Assembly: GCA_014361295.1 (NCBI GenBank)
Contig: JACIVX010000001.1
Location: 1,648,359 to 1,712,358, forward strand
DNA: 64,000 bases
Origin: Methanomassiliicoccales archaeon
GTDB lineage: Archaea > Thermoplasmatota > Thermoplasmata > Methanomassiliicoccales > JACIVX01
Reading direction: 5' to 3'
The notes beneath the pieces were generated by a model. It did no database searches. It was not told where the DNA came from and worked only from the letters and a program-made list of their open reading frames with translations. Of this stretch, positions 16,052 through 25,983 are shown in pieces. The translations under genes were made by a program, and so were the position numbers. Position 1 is the first letter of the stretch; the number at the start of each line of letters is the position of its first letter.

Positions 16052-17176
16052 ATGATGAGAAGGCTCATCGCATTCTTTGTGATCCTGATACTTCTATCAT
16101 CTTTTTTTCTTTCTGGCTGTTTATTCGAATCGACAGACGAAGGCTTTACGCGAGACGATCTCAAGACGCCTAAAATCCTTTACATTTCGAATCCGCCAAC
16201 ATCTTTTCCATCTCCGCTTACTGACTCGACACCAACTTATTCATACACTCTCAGGTGGACAATGAGCAGCGTATATGCTGGTTACGGCGGCGTGATGTCT
16301 TTAGAGATAGAAAATAAGGGAACTACGGCGCTTTTCATTTACGGCTACGGGCTTAAATGGGTCAACTATACCGAAGAATATTTCAGATCCTCGAGCGTTT
16401 ACGTTTATCCAGGAGAAACAGAGTCGCTTGGCATGCTCGCTTTTCGCGCACCCTCAGTCCCTCAATATCAAATGTACACAATCATGCTGAAGTTGTGTGT
16501 TTCAAACCCATCCATCAATAAATGGCACGACTATGGCACCGTTGACAGCGGGGACAGACTTGCGGAAATAAAGCCCCTTAAAGATCCGCGAGATTATTCA
16601 ATTCAGAAGAACATTAAGAATTATTATAGCAAGGTGAACTCTCTTGTCAACGTTTCTGCTGTTGAAAGTGTCGTCGAAGAGATCCGGACTTCCCAACCGG
16701 GGAACTATTCAACGCTTCAGATCGCGGAGGCGTTTGACTGGGTCAGATCTCATATCACATACAAATCAGATGATGGTGGCGATTACTGGCAGAGTGCTAA
16801 CGAAACTTTGCAAAAGAGGACGGGTGATTGCGAGGACCAGGCGATTCTCCTCGCTTCGATCATTACCGCCCTAGGCGGTAACGCTCGCGTCAGCATCATC
16901 GAAGGGCATGCCTTTGCGAGCGTTTTTATCACATCCGATGGGTATCAACTTCCTCGTGTCCAGCAATCATTGCGTTCCTTTTACGGCACGAATATTACGA
17001 TGCATGTCCTCTCTGATGATTTAGGATACTGGCTAGTGGTCGACACGACAGGCTCGATGTACGCTGGTGGCCTGCCGGCGAACGCTTCACCGACATCTGC
17101 TGCTTTGTGGGATAACTGGACGTTTGAGTCAACCGACTGGTTGATACAGATCGATGTGATAAGCGGAGCAAATTAG
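16052..17176 (+). CDS. Secreted lipoprotein with transglutaminase-like domain
   Basis: The N-terminus is a lipoprotein signal: basic MMRRL, a hydrophobic run, and lipobox LSGC at about residues 25-28. The middle part (about 60-170) looks like a beta-rich domain. A transglutaminase-like core lies at about 225-345, with Cys in RTGDCEDQAILLAS, His in IIEGHAFASVFI and Asp in YWLVVDTTGS as the catalytic triad. Such domains act as proteases, amidases or cross-linkers; the substrate is unknown. The lipid anchor would place it on the outer face of the membrane. It converges with the epimerase gene. Confidence 0.85.
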   Translation: MMRRLIAFFVILILLSSFFLSGCLFESTDEGFTRDDLKTPKILYISNPPTSFPSPLTDSTPTYSYTLRWTMSSVYAGYGGVMSLEIENKGTTALFIYGYGLKWVNYTEEYFRSSSVYVYPGETESLGMLAFRAPSVPQYQMYTIMLKLCVSNPSINKWHDYGTVDSGDRLAEIKPLKDPRDYSIQKNIKNYYSKVNSLVNVSAVESVVEEIRTSQPGNYSTLQIAEAFDWVRSHITYKSDDGGDYWQSANETLQKRTGDCEDQAILLASIITALGGNARVSIIEGHAFASVFITSDGYQLPRVQQSLRSFYGTNITMHVLSDDLGYWLVVDTTGSMYAGGLPANASPTSAALWDNWTFESTDWLIQIDVISGAN

Positions 17177-17219
17177 CGAAATGCCTTTGGTAGAACATGG
17201 TTGACCAATACTCCTGGCA

Positions 17220-18194
17220 TCATTGCTTTGTCTGGCCATTTCCAATCATCTCTCTTATGGCCTTTCGCACTGCTTCAGTACTGCTTAACCTTGGGCTCCA
17301 ACCGAGTTGCTCTATTTTTCGAATAGAAAGCAGCATCTCTTTGACATCGCCGACCCAGCCTCTGCCACCCTTGACTCCTCCTGTCCACAGATAAACAACA
17401 TCAGCAAGACCCAACTCTTCCACAACGATGTCCGCAATTTGCTGAACGGTGATGCTGTCCTTCGAACCGATATTGAAGATTTCTACCGATGATTCCGCTC
17501 TCTCGGCGCCAAGGATCATCGCGTCGATGCACTCCGACACATGAATGTACGATTTTTTTGTCCCAGGGGGTGCACCGAGGATTTCGAGATGTTTATGATC
17601 CTTGTCTAACTTTTTCAAAAAGTCATGAAGGACATTATGCGTGCTCCTTGGACCCACAACATTTGCAAATCTGTAAATTACGGATCTCATGTCAAAAGTG
17701 TGACAGTACGCGCTGATGAGCGCTTCGCATGCCAATTTCGATGCGCCGTAAAGCGATATGGGGAGAAGAGGACCGTAATTCTCCGGCGTTGGAATGATTT
17801 CGGGCTCGCCATATACTGTTGAGGTGGATGGAAAGACGATATTCTTGATGCCTTGTTTTCTCGCCCCTTCCAAAACGTGATAGGTGACGAGTACGTTTTG
17901 ATCAAGGTGAATGCGTGTATCGGTGACGCCGACTCTAACCTCAGGATTTGCTGCGAAATGAAAAACGATTTCCGAACCTCGGAAAATTTCGTCTAAATTA
18001 AGGGAAAGAAGGTCACCCTCGACCAGCTCGAAATTCTTTTCTCCCTCTATTGATGCGAGAAATTCTCGTCTTCCGGCGCTGAAATTGTCGATTCCGATGA
18101 CCAAATTATCGGCATTGACGAGACGCTCGGTCAGATGGCTACCGATAAACCCCGCGCAACCCGTGACGATGATTCTCTTGTTTTGCAATTTCAT
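17220..18194 (-). CDS. NAD-dependent nucleotide-sugar epimerase (GalE-like extended SDR)
   Basis: The 324-residue protein begins with the NAD-binding motif VTGCAGFIGSHL and has the SDR catalytic residues: Ser/Thr in STSTVYGEP and YxxxK in YGASK. These enzymes epimerise or dehydrate UDP- or dTDP-sugars for glycan and S-layer sugar synthesis. The exact sugar cannot be told; UDP-glucose 4-epimerase is the closest common assignment. Its ATG touches the stop of the downstream-numbered XTP pyrophosphatase gene (shared base at 18194), so it is the last gene of a bud32-rdgB-epimerase unit. Confidence 0.88.
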   Translation of the reverse strand: MKLQNKRIIVTGCAGFIGSHLTERLVNADNLVIGIDNFSAGRREFLASIEGEKNFELVEGDLLSLNLDEIFRGSEIVFHFAANPEVRVGVTDTRIHLDQNVLVTYHVLEGARKQGIKNIVFPSTSTVYGEPEIIPTPENYGPLLPISLYGASKLACEALISAYCHTFDMRSVIYRFANVVGPRSTHNVLHDFLKKLDKDHKHLEILGAPPGTKKSYIHVSECIDAMILGAERAESSVEIFNIGSKDSITVQQIADIVVEELGLADVVYLWTGGVKGGRGWVGDVKEMLLSIRKIEQLGWSPRLSSTEAVRKAIREMIGNGQTKQ

Positions 18195-18769
18195 TATCTT
18201 CCCCTGCCGAGGCTGAAAAATCGTCTCTTCAGCTCATTTACTAGCGCGGAAATCGCTTTTCCTCGGTGAGAAACGCGATTCTTCTCCTCTATGGACATTT
18301 CCGCGAATGTCCGTGTCTCTCCATCGGGGATGAAAATCGGATCGAATCCGAATCCTCCTTCTCCTCTTTCCTCTGTGCTGATCCTTCCATATGCTTTCTC
18401 GCTGACCATGATCTCTTTGTCACCAATGATGCAGCCGATGCAGCATTGAAAATATGCTTCACGATCTTCAACGCCGCTCATCAGTTTAAGAATGCCAGCG
18501 CATCCGAGCGTCTTGAAGACATAGGATGAATACACACCTGGGAATCCTTTCAGATGTTTTATGAAGAGGCCAGAATCATCGAGAATAAAATTTGTCATGC
18601 CTTTCATCTTGAGCTCATCGAGGCAGTGATGCACAACTTCTTCAAGTGAGTCTGCCTGGATTTCCTCGCAATCCACTTCGCTTCTTTCGATTTCGATACC
18701 TACTGGATCAAGGGCAGCTCTGAGTTCCTCGATTTTCCATCGGTTGGAAGTGACGATTGAAAGTTTCAT
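18194..18769 (-). CDS. XTP/dITP diphosphatase (HAM1/RdgB family)
   Basis: This house-cleaning enzyme hydrolyses non-canonical purine triphosphates such as dITP and XTP to their monophosphates. The sequence shows the N-terminal SIVTSNRWKIEELRAAL, the FILDDSGLFIKHLKGFPGVY loop, and the C-terminal GFGFDPIFIPDGE and SHRGKA motifs. At 191 residues it has the usual length. It lies directly after bud32 with no gap and shares its last base with the epimerase start, so the three are probably one transcript. Pairing with KEOPS components is common in Archaea. Confidence 0.95.
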   Translation of the reverse strand: MKLSIVTSNRWKIEELRAALDPVGIEIERSEVDCEEIQADSLEEVVHHCLDELKMKGMTNFILDDSGLFIKHLKGFPGVYSSYVFKTLGCAGILKLMSGVEDREAYFQCCIGCIIGDKEIMVSEKAYGRISTEERGEGGFGFDPIFIPDGETRTFAEMSIEEKNRVSHRGKAISALVNELKRRFFSLGRGR

Positions 18770-19384
18770 TTAAGTATAGCGCCCCCTGCTCTCAATTTCC
18801 TTCATTCGTTTGATGACCGCATCGGCATTTTCAAAGTGTTCCCTGTAGGAATCGATCACGATCTGGAATTTGTCAAATATTTCCGAATGTGCAGAGAGAA
18901 ACGCCTCCTTCAATAGATGAAAATCAACACCGAGTTCTTCGATCTTGGCATTTTTTTCGCCGAGCGAGAAATCGATGAGCCAGATCTTACCATCACGAAG
19001 GATCATGTTCGATGTTGTTAGATCTCCATGCGCGATTCCATTTCTATGAAGCACCGCAGTTAGCCGACCGATCTCCTTACAGATTTTCGCGATATCCCTA
19101 TCATCCGCTTTTGAAAGCGCATCTTTAACCCTTTCGCCTTCAATCTTCTCCATTACCAATTCTGCTTTCTGAAGATCGATGTCGTAAATGATTGGCGTCG
19201 GTACCCCAAATTGTCGCGCCTCACGTATGAGTCTCGCCTCATTTTTCGTCCGCAGAGAACGTAGATGACGATCGAGTTCAGGGTGTCTATAACTCTTTGG
19301 CACTCTGCTCTTGACGATGACACTCCGCCCCATCCACATGTCTATTCTGATCTCTGCTTCCGCCCCTTTTCTGATAATTTCCAC
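18770..19384 (-). CDS. bud32: KEOPS complex kinase/ATPase Bud32
   Basis: Bud32 is a small atypical kinase that supports Kae1 in adding threonylcarbamoyl to A37 of tRNAs. Its 204 residues contain the nucleotide loop start KGAEAEIRID, Lys in VIVKSRVPKSYRHPELD, the catalytic loop IAHGDLTTSNMIL and the metal site LIDFSLG. Here Bud32 is a separate gene, whereas many euryarchaea fuse it to Kae1; no kae1 is in the window. The start ATG at 19384 gives a standard N-terminus. Confidence 0.93.
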   Translation of the reverse strand: MEIIRKGAEAEIRIDMWMGRSVIVKSRVPKSYRHPELDRHLRSLRTKNEARLIREARQFGVPTPIIYDIDLQKAELVMEKIEGERVKDALSKADDRDIAKICKEIGRLTAVLHRNGIAHGDLTTSNMILRDGKIWLIDFSLGEKNAKIEELGVDFHLLKEAFLSAHSEIFDKFQIVIDSYREHFENADAVIKRMKEIESRGRYT

Positions 19385-19533
19385 GAAGCGAAAACTGTTG
19401 CGTGATTAAATAATCTTTTTTTCACCTTTTCAGAATTTAGTGCTTTTTAAAATTCTTACATGAGGTTTCTTTACTTTTAAATCGCGTCAGATAGGTGGAG
19501 TTAAAATGGCAGTCAATAATCCTTCAGAATCGA

Positions 19534-20640
19534 TCAGTCCCAATCAGAATCGCCCAGCACAAAGTGAACCTTTTTGTTCTTATTCTGTGTGAGTGCTTGC
19601 AATATCTTTTCATCGCTTCGATCGTGATAAAAAATGGTCATCGATTGATCTTCTCGCATTCTGACTCGCAAAGAACCAAGTCTTTTTAAAGATGAAGTGT
19701 ACGGATCCTTCTCGGAAGCCAGCAATACACGCTAATCGCCCCTCCCTTGACAAGAGATTCGATCGCTTCGAGCAAGAGCACGACCGTTACATACTCGAAA
19801 CCTGATCTCACGAGAATATCGACGATCTCACCATATTTGACTGTCTCATTCTCCACCAATTTGAAAACGATGTAGCCGAGATCCTCCCCGTCCTTTTGCG
19901 CAAGAAGTATTTTGAATTCTCCAGCATCCTTATCAGCAAATCTCCAGTTAAGATACTTATCATCTTTGAAGATGATGATATCAAATCGGTTCAATGTCGA
20001 TGCTATCAGATCATTTACACTCTCATCGAAATTGCCTACTGGTATTATTCTCAAGTTAGCTTTCCTAGCAAACCTATTTCTGATAGAAAATCTTCTAAAT
20101 TGTATATATTGCTCATAAAAGACCTTTTTTATCAGTTTTGGGAAGCGAAGATCGAAAAAAGAAGAAGGCTTGAGAATGAGTTCGTACCGATCCATGATTC
20201 ATCAATTTCCTTGTGCCCGCTTTTCTTTACAAAGTCGGCATGGGCATGATCGCTCGTGAAGGCGAGATCGACCTGCAATTTCATTTTTTCCCTCTGCTCG
20301 TTTCTGCATTTTATTGCCAACATCGCCGCGTTCTTATGACGAAATGCGATATGTATGAAGACATCAACACCCTGCGATGCCAGCGCGATCTTTCCTTTCA
20401 CACCTATAAACATGGGAATTGCGGCCGCGTGGGAAATGATTTTGCCCCTCTCTTTAACAACGCAGATGATCGCGTAACCCTCGGATTCCTCAAAAACTTC
20501 CATTTCCAATATTTCGAAGGGTCGACACCGATTTGTTTCGTAGGCCAAGTACCGTCGCTGCGTAGTAACTCAACAATCTTCTCTTTGTCTTCATTTGGAA
20601 AGGTATTGCGATCATTCTTTTCACTAATGCGATTCTGCCT
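19534..20640 (-). pseudogene. GNAT-type acyltransferase, broken by at least three frameshifts
   Basis: One protein family can be followed through four successive frames. The first part reads GVDPSKYWKWKFLRNP (about 20500-20550). A second frame continues AIICVVKERGKIISHAAAIP and ALASQGVDVFIHIAFRHK (to about 20190). A third resumes MDRYELILKPSSFF and runs to GGAISVYCWLP (about 19710). The fourth gives SEKDPYTSSLKRLGSLRV and ends KKVHFVLGDSDWD at 19534. Together these match, in order, a full-length Eis/GNAT-like acyltransferase with its WKWKF N-terminal motif, central acetyl-CoA region and C-terminal LGDSD motif. No in-frame start codon is found for the first part. Sequencing error is an alternative, but neighbouring genes are intact. 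Confidence 0.8.
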
Positions 20641-20789
20641 CGAAAAGGGGGCAGTGAATGGAGTTTCAATTCTAGCTTAACGATTATTAACTTTACTCCT
20701 AATCTTCAGCATTATTAAACAAAAAATTCAATTTGTTGGCAACGGAGATTGATTCTTGAATTTCAAATTCCTTGACGAGAAAGTTATTT

Positions 20790-22646
20790 TTATTGATTTT
20801 TGTCAGCGAGAATCGATTCTTCAATCGAATTAATTTGAAATTCTTTTTTGTTCTCCATCCTGCAGAAATCATGGATCCTTCTCATCGAATCTTGAAAAAT
20901 CATAATCTGAAAATCCTCGGGGAAAGCACTTTTGATGGCGGGATTTGCGTATCGTTCATCGAGCAGTGCGATGAGGGCGCGATCATTTTCACTTCTAATC
21001 GCCCGTCCTGCCGCCTGAAGCACCTTCGAAATAGCAGGATAGATATCGAAATAGAGTTCCGCTCTTTTCTTTCCTATCTTTTTCTCGAATCGTTCTTTTA
21101 TTGCATCAGTTTCGATTGACGGAGGATTCATCGGAAAGCCAACGATGATCACGCAGGATATGATGTTATTCTTGAAGTCGACACCCTCAGAAAATGACCC
21201 TCCGATCGTTGCGAGTAGTAAACAGTGAGGATTGCGTGCCAATTCCGCGATCATAGCTTCTTTTTCGTTCTTTTTGTGTTCTCGTTTTTCGATCAAAATA
21301 CGTCTTGCCGACTTTATCGAATCTATCCTTGATTCAATATTATTCAAAAACTCATAGGATGGAAAGAAGCAGAGGATGTTGCCCTGCACGACCGTTGAGA
21401 TGTCGGTGATGATTCTTGCCATATCCGAATAAGTGGTCTGCGAACGCATCCGGTATTTCGAAGAAACTTGGGGCATCGCAAGAATCAGGCGATTCTCTGC
21501 GGGAAATGGCGATGGATATCGCCGACACGCGCATCTTTTTTCCACGCCGAGAAGATCCGCAAACATTTCCGGGGGGTGAAGTGTACCGCTCATTACGATC
21601 ACACATCGTGCCGCGTCGAATATCGGCCTCGATATCAAGGATGGATCGATTAAGCGCACAATGATCGATCTCGAGCTCCTGTCGACGTATCTGATACTGG
21701 ATTCGCCAAATCGATGCCACATTGAAAGAAAATCGATGAGATTGTGATGTTTCAATAATTCATAAGGTTCAAGGTCTTCTGAAATTTCACACGCAAGCCC
21801 TTCTGTATCCGTGCAAGCATTGGTGATGAGCATATCGTCTAGGTCTTTCGTGTTAAGCCGCTCCTTATCCGAGTGCGCTGATAATATCTTGAGAAAAGCG
21901 ATCCTGAGGATATCAATATCTTCGCGAAATTTCTCGAGAGATTTTGAATTCAGTGCTCGTTGAATTGAATGCATGGTCAGCATTCCAGTATGATTCTCGA
22001 TGATTCTTCTTGGCAGATTGTGGCCTTCATCGATGATGATGACCGATTCGGAAATCTTCTTTCCGATCTTATCGAGAATTGGTCGTGAATTGAATGCGAA
22101 GAAGTGATTATAATCACAGACGACGAGATTTGACCGGGCCATTGCGCGTGTCGCCGCAAAATAAGGGCAAACACCTTCCTTGAGACAAAGCCTTATCAGC
22201 TCCTGCACATGCAAGGGCCGTGCAAGAAGTCTGTCGATAATTTCTTTCGGGATTTCCTTCGAGAAAAAGCAGGCATCGTTGTTTTTACACTGAAGGCGCT
22301 TTTCTCTTGTTGCCAGGCACATATCTTCTTGGGCGATGATGTCTGTGGCCCTAATCTCTTCCCTTTCGTGAATTCTCTTGGCTGTTTCAATTGCGGCCGC
22401 GTGTTGAGACTGTCTCGCAGTTAGGAAGAAAAGAGTCCCCTCGCTTTGCAAGATATGCTCTAGTGCTGCTGCGATGCTCACAGCAGTTTTACCGAGTCCT
22501 GTTGGAGCGTGCGCAAAGAGATGAATCCCGTGTTTGACGCATTCCCTAGCATGTTTAAGAAACAGATCCTGGCCTTTTCGCGCCTTGCTGAAAGGAAAAA
22601 GGTCTCTTTGGATATCTTTACCACGATCACTCGATGATCCTTCCAT
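20790..22646 (-). CDS. xpd: XPD/Rad3-like superfamily 2 DNA helicase with Fe-S cluster
   Basis: The 618-residue protein has Walker A HAPTGLGKTAVS, the DEAH-type box IIIDEGHNLPRR and a C-terminal helicase half ending QAAGRAIRSENDRALIALLD. Four cysteines between motifs Ia and II (in MCLATREKRLQC, NNDACFF and EGVCPYF) match the 4Fe-4S cluster of XPD, FancJ and DinG. XPD unwinds DNA 5' to 3' and in Eukarya serves nucleotide excision repair. In Archaea its in vivo role is less certain. It stands alone, divergent from an MFS transporter. Confidence 0.92.
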   Translation of the reverse strand: MEGSSSDRGKDIQRDLFPFSKARKGQDLFLKHARECVKHGIHLFAHAPTGLGKTAVSIAAALEHILQSEGTLFFLTARQSQHAAAIETAKRIHEREEIRATDIIAQEDMCLATREKRLQCKNNDACFFSKEIPKEIIDRLLARPLHVQELIRLCLKEGVCPYFAATRAMARSNLVVCDYNHFFAFNSRPILDKIGKKISESVIIIDEGHNLPRRIIENHTGMLTMHSIQRALNSKSLEKFREDIDILRIAFLKILSAHSDKERLNTKDLDDMLITNACTDTEGLACEISEDLEPYELLKHHNLIDFLSMWHRFGESSIRYVDRSSRSIIVRLIDPSLISRPIFDAARCVIVMSGTLHPPEMFADLLGVEKRCACRRYPSPFPAENRLILAMPQVSSKYRMRSQTTYSDMARIITDISTVVQGNILCFFPSYEFLNNIESRIDSIKSARRILIEKREHKKNEKEAMIAELARNPHCLLLATIGGSFSEGVDFKNNIISCVIIVGFPMNPPSIETDAIKERFEKKIGKKRAELYFDIYPAISKVLQAAGRAIRSENDRALIALLDERYANPAIKSAFPEDFQIMIFQDSMRRIHDFCRMENKKEFQINSIEESILADKNQ

Positions 22647-22772
22647 TATTATCTTAGTCTTATTTCTTCAAACGAATCACTTTCCGCTAAGAGTATATTA
22701 ATTGCTTCTTCATGATCGGTAACTCTACTAAAAAGGATGATAAGGCCGACGTGAAATCCCCTGTTGATATCT

Positions 22773-24029
22773 GTGGAAAGTGATGATTTAAAACGATTAT
22801 CGCCACGACGTGCGACAACGATTGCATTGACCCTCTTTCTTACAACCCTCATCGGCTACATTGCAAGAGCAAATGTTTCTGTCGCGCTTCCATTTGTGGC
22901 CGATGAATATGGGTGGAAGTCTGAGCAGCTCGGAGAACTCGGCGGAGTTTTACTTGGCATCTTTCTAGTTGGATATGGAATTTCAAATGTCTTTATCAGC
23001 CCGCTTATTGATTATTTCGGACCGAAGAAAAGTCTTATTTTCACCGTTCTAGCCTGGTCGATTTTGACCTTTCTCACTGGTTTTTTTGGTACTTTCGTTA
23101 TGGTCTTCATTTTGGCAAGATTCTTTCTTGGCCTTTCACAAGGTACGCTCTTTCCCAGCGCGAGTAAGGTCGTCGGGACATGGTTTCCGCCCTCAGGTCG
23201 GGCACGAGTCAACGCTCTGTATCTGAGTTCAGGATTCTTATCAAATCTCCTCGTACCACTTCTCCTTCTCCCATTGATCGTTGCAACAAGCTGGCAGTTC
23301 ATGTTTTATGCAGTAGGCGCAGTTGGTCTTATTCTTTTGATTCCACTCTGGAGGTGTCTATGCGATTATCCCGATGAAACTCGATCTCGGACGGCATCAC
23401 ATATATCCATGCGTTCTCTTATCAAGCTGACAAAGGAGAACTTGAGCGAAGCGATAAGGCTCAAAGGTCTTTTCACCATTACTTTTTCGTTTCTCGCGAT
23501 CAACTTGGCATGGTGGGGTCTTTCTCTCTGGCTTCCCACTTATTTCATCGTTGCCAAAGGGTTTTCCGTTGAGGAGTTAGTCTGGGGTGCTTCACTTCCT
23601 TATATAGGGGGCCTCTGTGGTATGTATACTGGATCGTGGATTAGTGATCGGACAGGAAGGCGTGTTGAGACAGCGTTTACCTTCGCGATGATCGACGCGA
23701 TTTTCCTTCTGCTCTTGATCATCACATTTCCCCACGATCTTGTCGTTTTTGTCGTTGGTGCGATTTTCTTCTTCCTGGGTGTCATGGCACCTACATCGTT
23801 CACGCTTTTACAAAGCATTGCTCCGCCGCGATTGATTGGAAGTGCAACAGGGATTATGAATGGTATTGCAAACGGTGGAGCGGTATTTGGACCGATTCTC
23901 CTTGGGTTGGCAGTCGCATTCACTTCTTCTTATGACATCGGTCTCATCACTATGGCAATTTTCCAAATTATTGGCGCTTTACTCCTACTTGTATTTCTTA
24001 GAGTCACGCGCGAAACTAAATATCATTGA
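22773..24029 (+). CDS. Major facilitator superfamily transporter
   Basis: About 418 residues with twelve predicted membrane spans. The first loop carries GPKKSLIFTVLAWSILTFLT, corresponding to the MFS loop 2-3 motif, and WISDRTGRRVETAF matches the repeated motif in the second half. It resembles the anion:cation symporter (phthalate/glucarate/phosphate ester) group by the sequence ARFFLGLSQGTLFPSASKV. The substrate is unknown. The GTG at 22773 is preferred; a TTG nine bases earlier is also possible. It is divergent from the helicase. Confidence 0.88.
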   Translation: MESDDLKRLSPRRATTIALTLFLTTLIGYIARANVSVALPFVADEYGWKSEQLGELGGVLLGIFLVGYGISNVFISPLIDYFGPKKSLIFTVLAWSILTFLTGFFGTFVMVFILARFFLGLSQGTLFPSASKVVGTWFPPSGRARVNALYLSSGFLSNLLVPLLLLPLIVATSWQFMFYAVGAVGLILLIPLWRCLCDYPDETRSRTASHISMRSLIKLTKENLSEAIRLKGLFTITFSFLAINLAWWGLSLWLPTYFIVAKGFSVEELVWGASLPYIGGLCGMYTGSWISDRTGRRVETAFTFAMIDAIFLLLLIITFPHDLVVFVVGAIFFFLGVMAPTSFTLLQSIAPPRLIGSATGIMNGIANGGAVFGPILLGLAVAFTSSYDIGLITMAIFQIIGALLLLVFLRVTRETKYH

Positions 24030-24232
24030 TTCGGGAAAGCATTAATTAAACGACATTATACGACAAATTACTTAACATTCTGAATGATGATTTAGATTTC
24101 CAATCAAGTTGCGACGTATTCTTACGATGGCCTCCTTCGGATCGTAAAACTCCAAACATTAGAATATGCTGGCTGGCGGTTTAGATAAGATTGTGACAGA
24201 TGTACAATATCTTCATCAGCTAGTTGTGATTA

Positions 24233-24958
24233 TTGAGTGCTAGTGACACCGACAACAAAGATTATTGTTTTCAATCGCCTTTTCTACTTGTGGATAGGAT
24301 CTCGTTCGGATGCGCCGCGCTGGACTCGATGCTCGACGGAGGTATTGAGACTGGCTGTTTGACTCTCATTTACGGGGAAGCCGGTACAGGCAAGACAAGC
24401 CTTTGCCTTCTCCTTTCATGCAATATCGTCAAGTGTGGGAAGAAAGTCGCATACATCGATACAGAAGGCGTCTCTCTCGATCGGTTGCGTCAAATCGCTG
24501 GTGGCGATTTCGATGTAGTCGTGAAGAACATTTTGTTCAGTGAGGTTCACAGCTTTGATGAGCAGGAGAAAATGGTCGACAGAGCAGTCAAGATGGCCGA
24601 GGGTAATCCCGACATCGGTCTGATCGTCCTCGATTCCGCAACGATGTATTACCGCTTGACGAGCAGACAGGAAGAGCGGTCCGAGAGGAGATCGATCGCG
24701 AATCAGACAGTCAAACTGCTTAGCGTTGCAAGGAAAATGAGCATTCCCATATTGCTGACATCTCAGGTTTACACGGACGTGGAGAAAGGCACGTACGAAG
24801 CGCTAGGTGGCCATGCACTGCATCATAACGCAAAAGCGATTATACGCCTAGAGAAACTGTCGCCTGGGAAAAGAAGAGCAGTCCTCGTTAAACATAGACA
24901 TCTTCCTGAAGGTCGGACTGCAGAATTTACCCTCACAGACCAGGGCATCTCATGCTGA
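24233..24958 (+). CDS. radB: DNA repair and recombination protein RadB
   Basis: RadB is the short euryarchaeal RadA paralogue that assists homologous recombination. It lacks the N-terminal helix-hairpin-helix domain. The Walker A motif is IYGEAGTGKTSL and Walker B is IGLIVLDSATMYYRL; conserved ILLTSQVYTD and ALGGHALHHNAKAIIRL follow. At 241 residues it has the normal length. The start is TTG at 24233, chosen because no ATG exists upstream of the conserved region. Unlike radA in this window it has no intein. Confidence 0.93.
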   Translation: MSASDTDNKDYCFQSPFLLVDRISFGCAALDSMLDGGIETGCLTLIYGEAGTGKTSLCLLLSCNIVKCGKKVAYIDTEGVSLDRLRQIAGGDFDVVVKNILFSEVHSFDEQEKMVDRAVKMAEGNPDIGLIVLDSATMYYRLTSRQEERSERRSIANQTVKLLSVARKMSIPILLTSQVYTDVEKGTYEALGGHALHHNAKAIIRLEKLSPGKRRAVLVKHRHLPEGRTAEFTLTDQGISC

Positions 24959-24987
24959 ATTTTCATCATTATGGTTCTTGCAAAAAC

Positions 24988-25983
24988 TCATCTTTTTCTT
25001 CCGACGGCGAAATCGACGAGCGCTGATAGCATTTCCTTTTCTTTGCTATCGTCGAGACATTCAAGATTCGCCTTCGCCTTTTCTACGAAAGAAAGTGCGA
25101 TCTCCTTCGCATAATCAATACTGCCGAGATCGCGAAGCATATCAAGAACCTCGCGTATTTTCTCATCGTTTGCCTTTTCGTTGCCCAACGTGGAGACAAG
25201 AAACTCTTTACCTGCCTCGTCTTTTCTGTTATCGAGTTCTTTCAATGCATGGAGAACGATGAGCGTCCGCTTACCGTTCCTGATGTCTGATCCGACCGGC
25301 TTTCCCAGTTTTTCTTCTTCTCCTGTGATCCCGAGAACATCATCCCAAATCTGGAAGGCGATGCCAAGCATCCTCCCGTACTCTCTCATCTCTTCTATCT
25401 GGATTTCCGATCCCGCGGCGATAATCGCACCCCCTTCTGCCGCGCAAGCGAATAAAACCGCGGTTTTCTTTTCAACCATTTCTAAGTATTCTTGTGGCGT
25501 CACATCATTCCTCGTTTCGAAATCGAAGTCCATTTGCTGCCCTTCGGCAATCAACCAAACCGTCTTAGAAGTAATTGCGTATAATCGATTCAATCGTTCT
25601 GGCGTTGTCTCAGTTTTACCGATAACCTCGAATCCACGCGCGAACATCGCATCTCCAGCGATAATCGCTGTCGGAATGTCAAAGAGGACGTGAACTGCTG
25701 GTCTCCCCCTTCTCATGGGGTCCTGGTCGATAATGTCATCGTGGATCAGCGTGAAATTATGAATGATTTCAAGCGCGCATCCAAATGGAATAGATCTTTC
25801 ACCATCACGACCAACAGCTTCGGCGACGAGATACGCAACTAGCGGCCTTAATCTCTTTCCTCCGGCTTCGGGATAATGGCGTACGGCTCTCATCAGTTTC
25901 TCTGGTTTTCCCTCTTCAAGATATGACATCAAATTCCTATCAACTCGTTCGATGATTCCCCTCATTTCCGATAGAATACTCAT
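24988..25983 (-). CDS. idsA: Polyprenyl diphosphate synthase (geranylgeranyl/farnesyl)
   Basis: The 331-residue enzyme condenses isopentenyl diphosphate with allylic diphosphates to make C15/C20 chains for archaeal ether lipids. The first aspartate-rich motif is LIHDDIIDQDPMRRGRP and the second is QIWDDVLGITGEEEKLGKP. GGKRLRPLVAYL near residue 42 is the conserved substrate-binding segment. Chain length cannot be fixed by eye. Its ATG overlaps the stop of the type 2 isomerase gene by four bases, so it is the last gene of the isoprenoid operon. Confidence 0.93.
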   Translation of the reverse strand: MSILSEMRGIIERVDRNLMSYLEEGKPEKLMRAVRHYPEAGGKRLRPLVAYLVAEAVGRDGERSIPFGCALEIIHNFTLIHDDIIDQDPMRRGRPAVHVLFDIPTAIIAGDAMFARGFEVIGKTETTPERLNRLYAITSKTVWLIAEGQQMDFDFETRNDVTPQEYLEMVEKKTAVLFACAAEGGAIIAAGSEIQIEEMREYGRMLGIAFQIWDDVLGITGEEEKLGKPVGSDIRNGKRTLIVLHALKELDNRKDEAGKEFLVSTLGNEKANDEKIREVLDMLRDLGSIDYAKEIALSFVEKAKANLECLDDSKEKEMLSALVDFAVGRKR

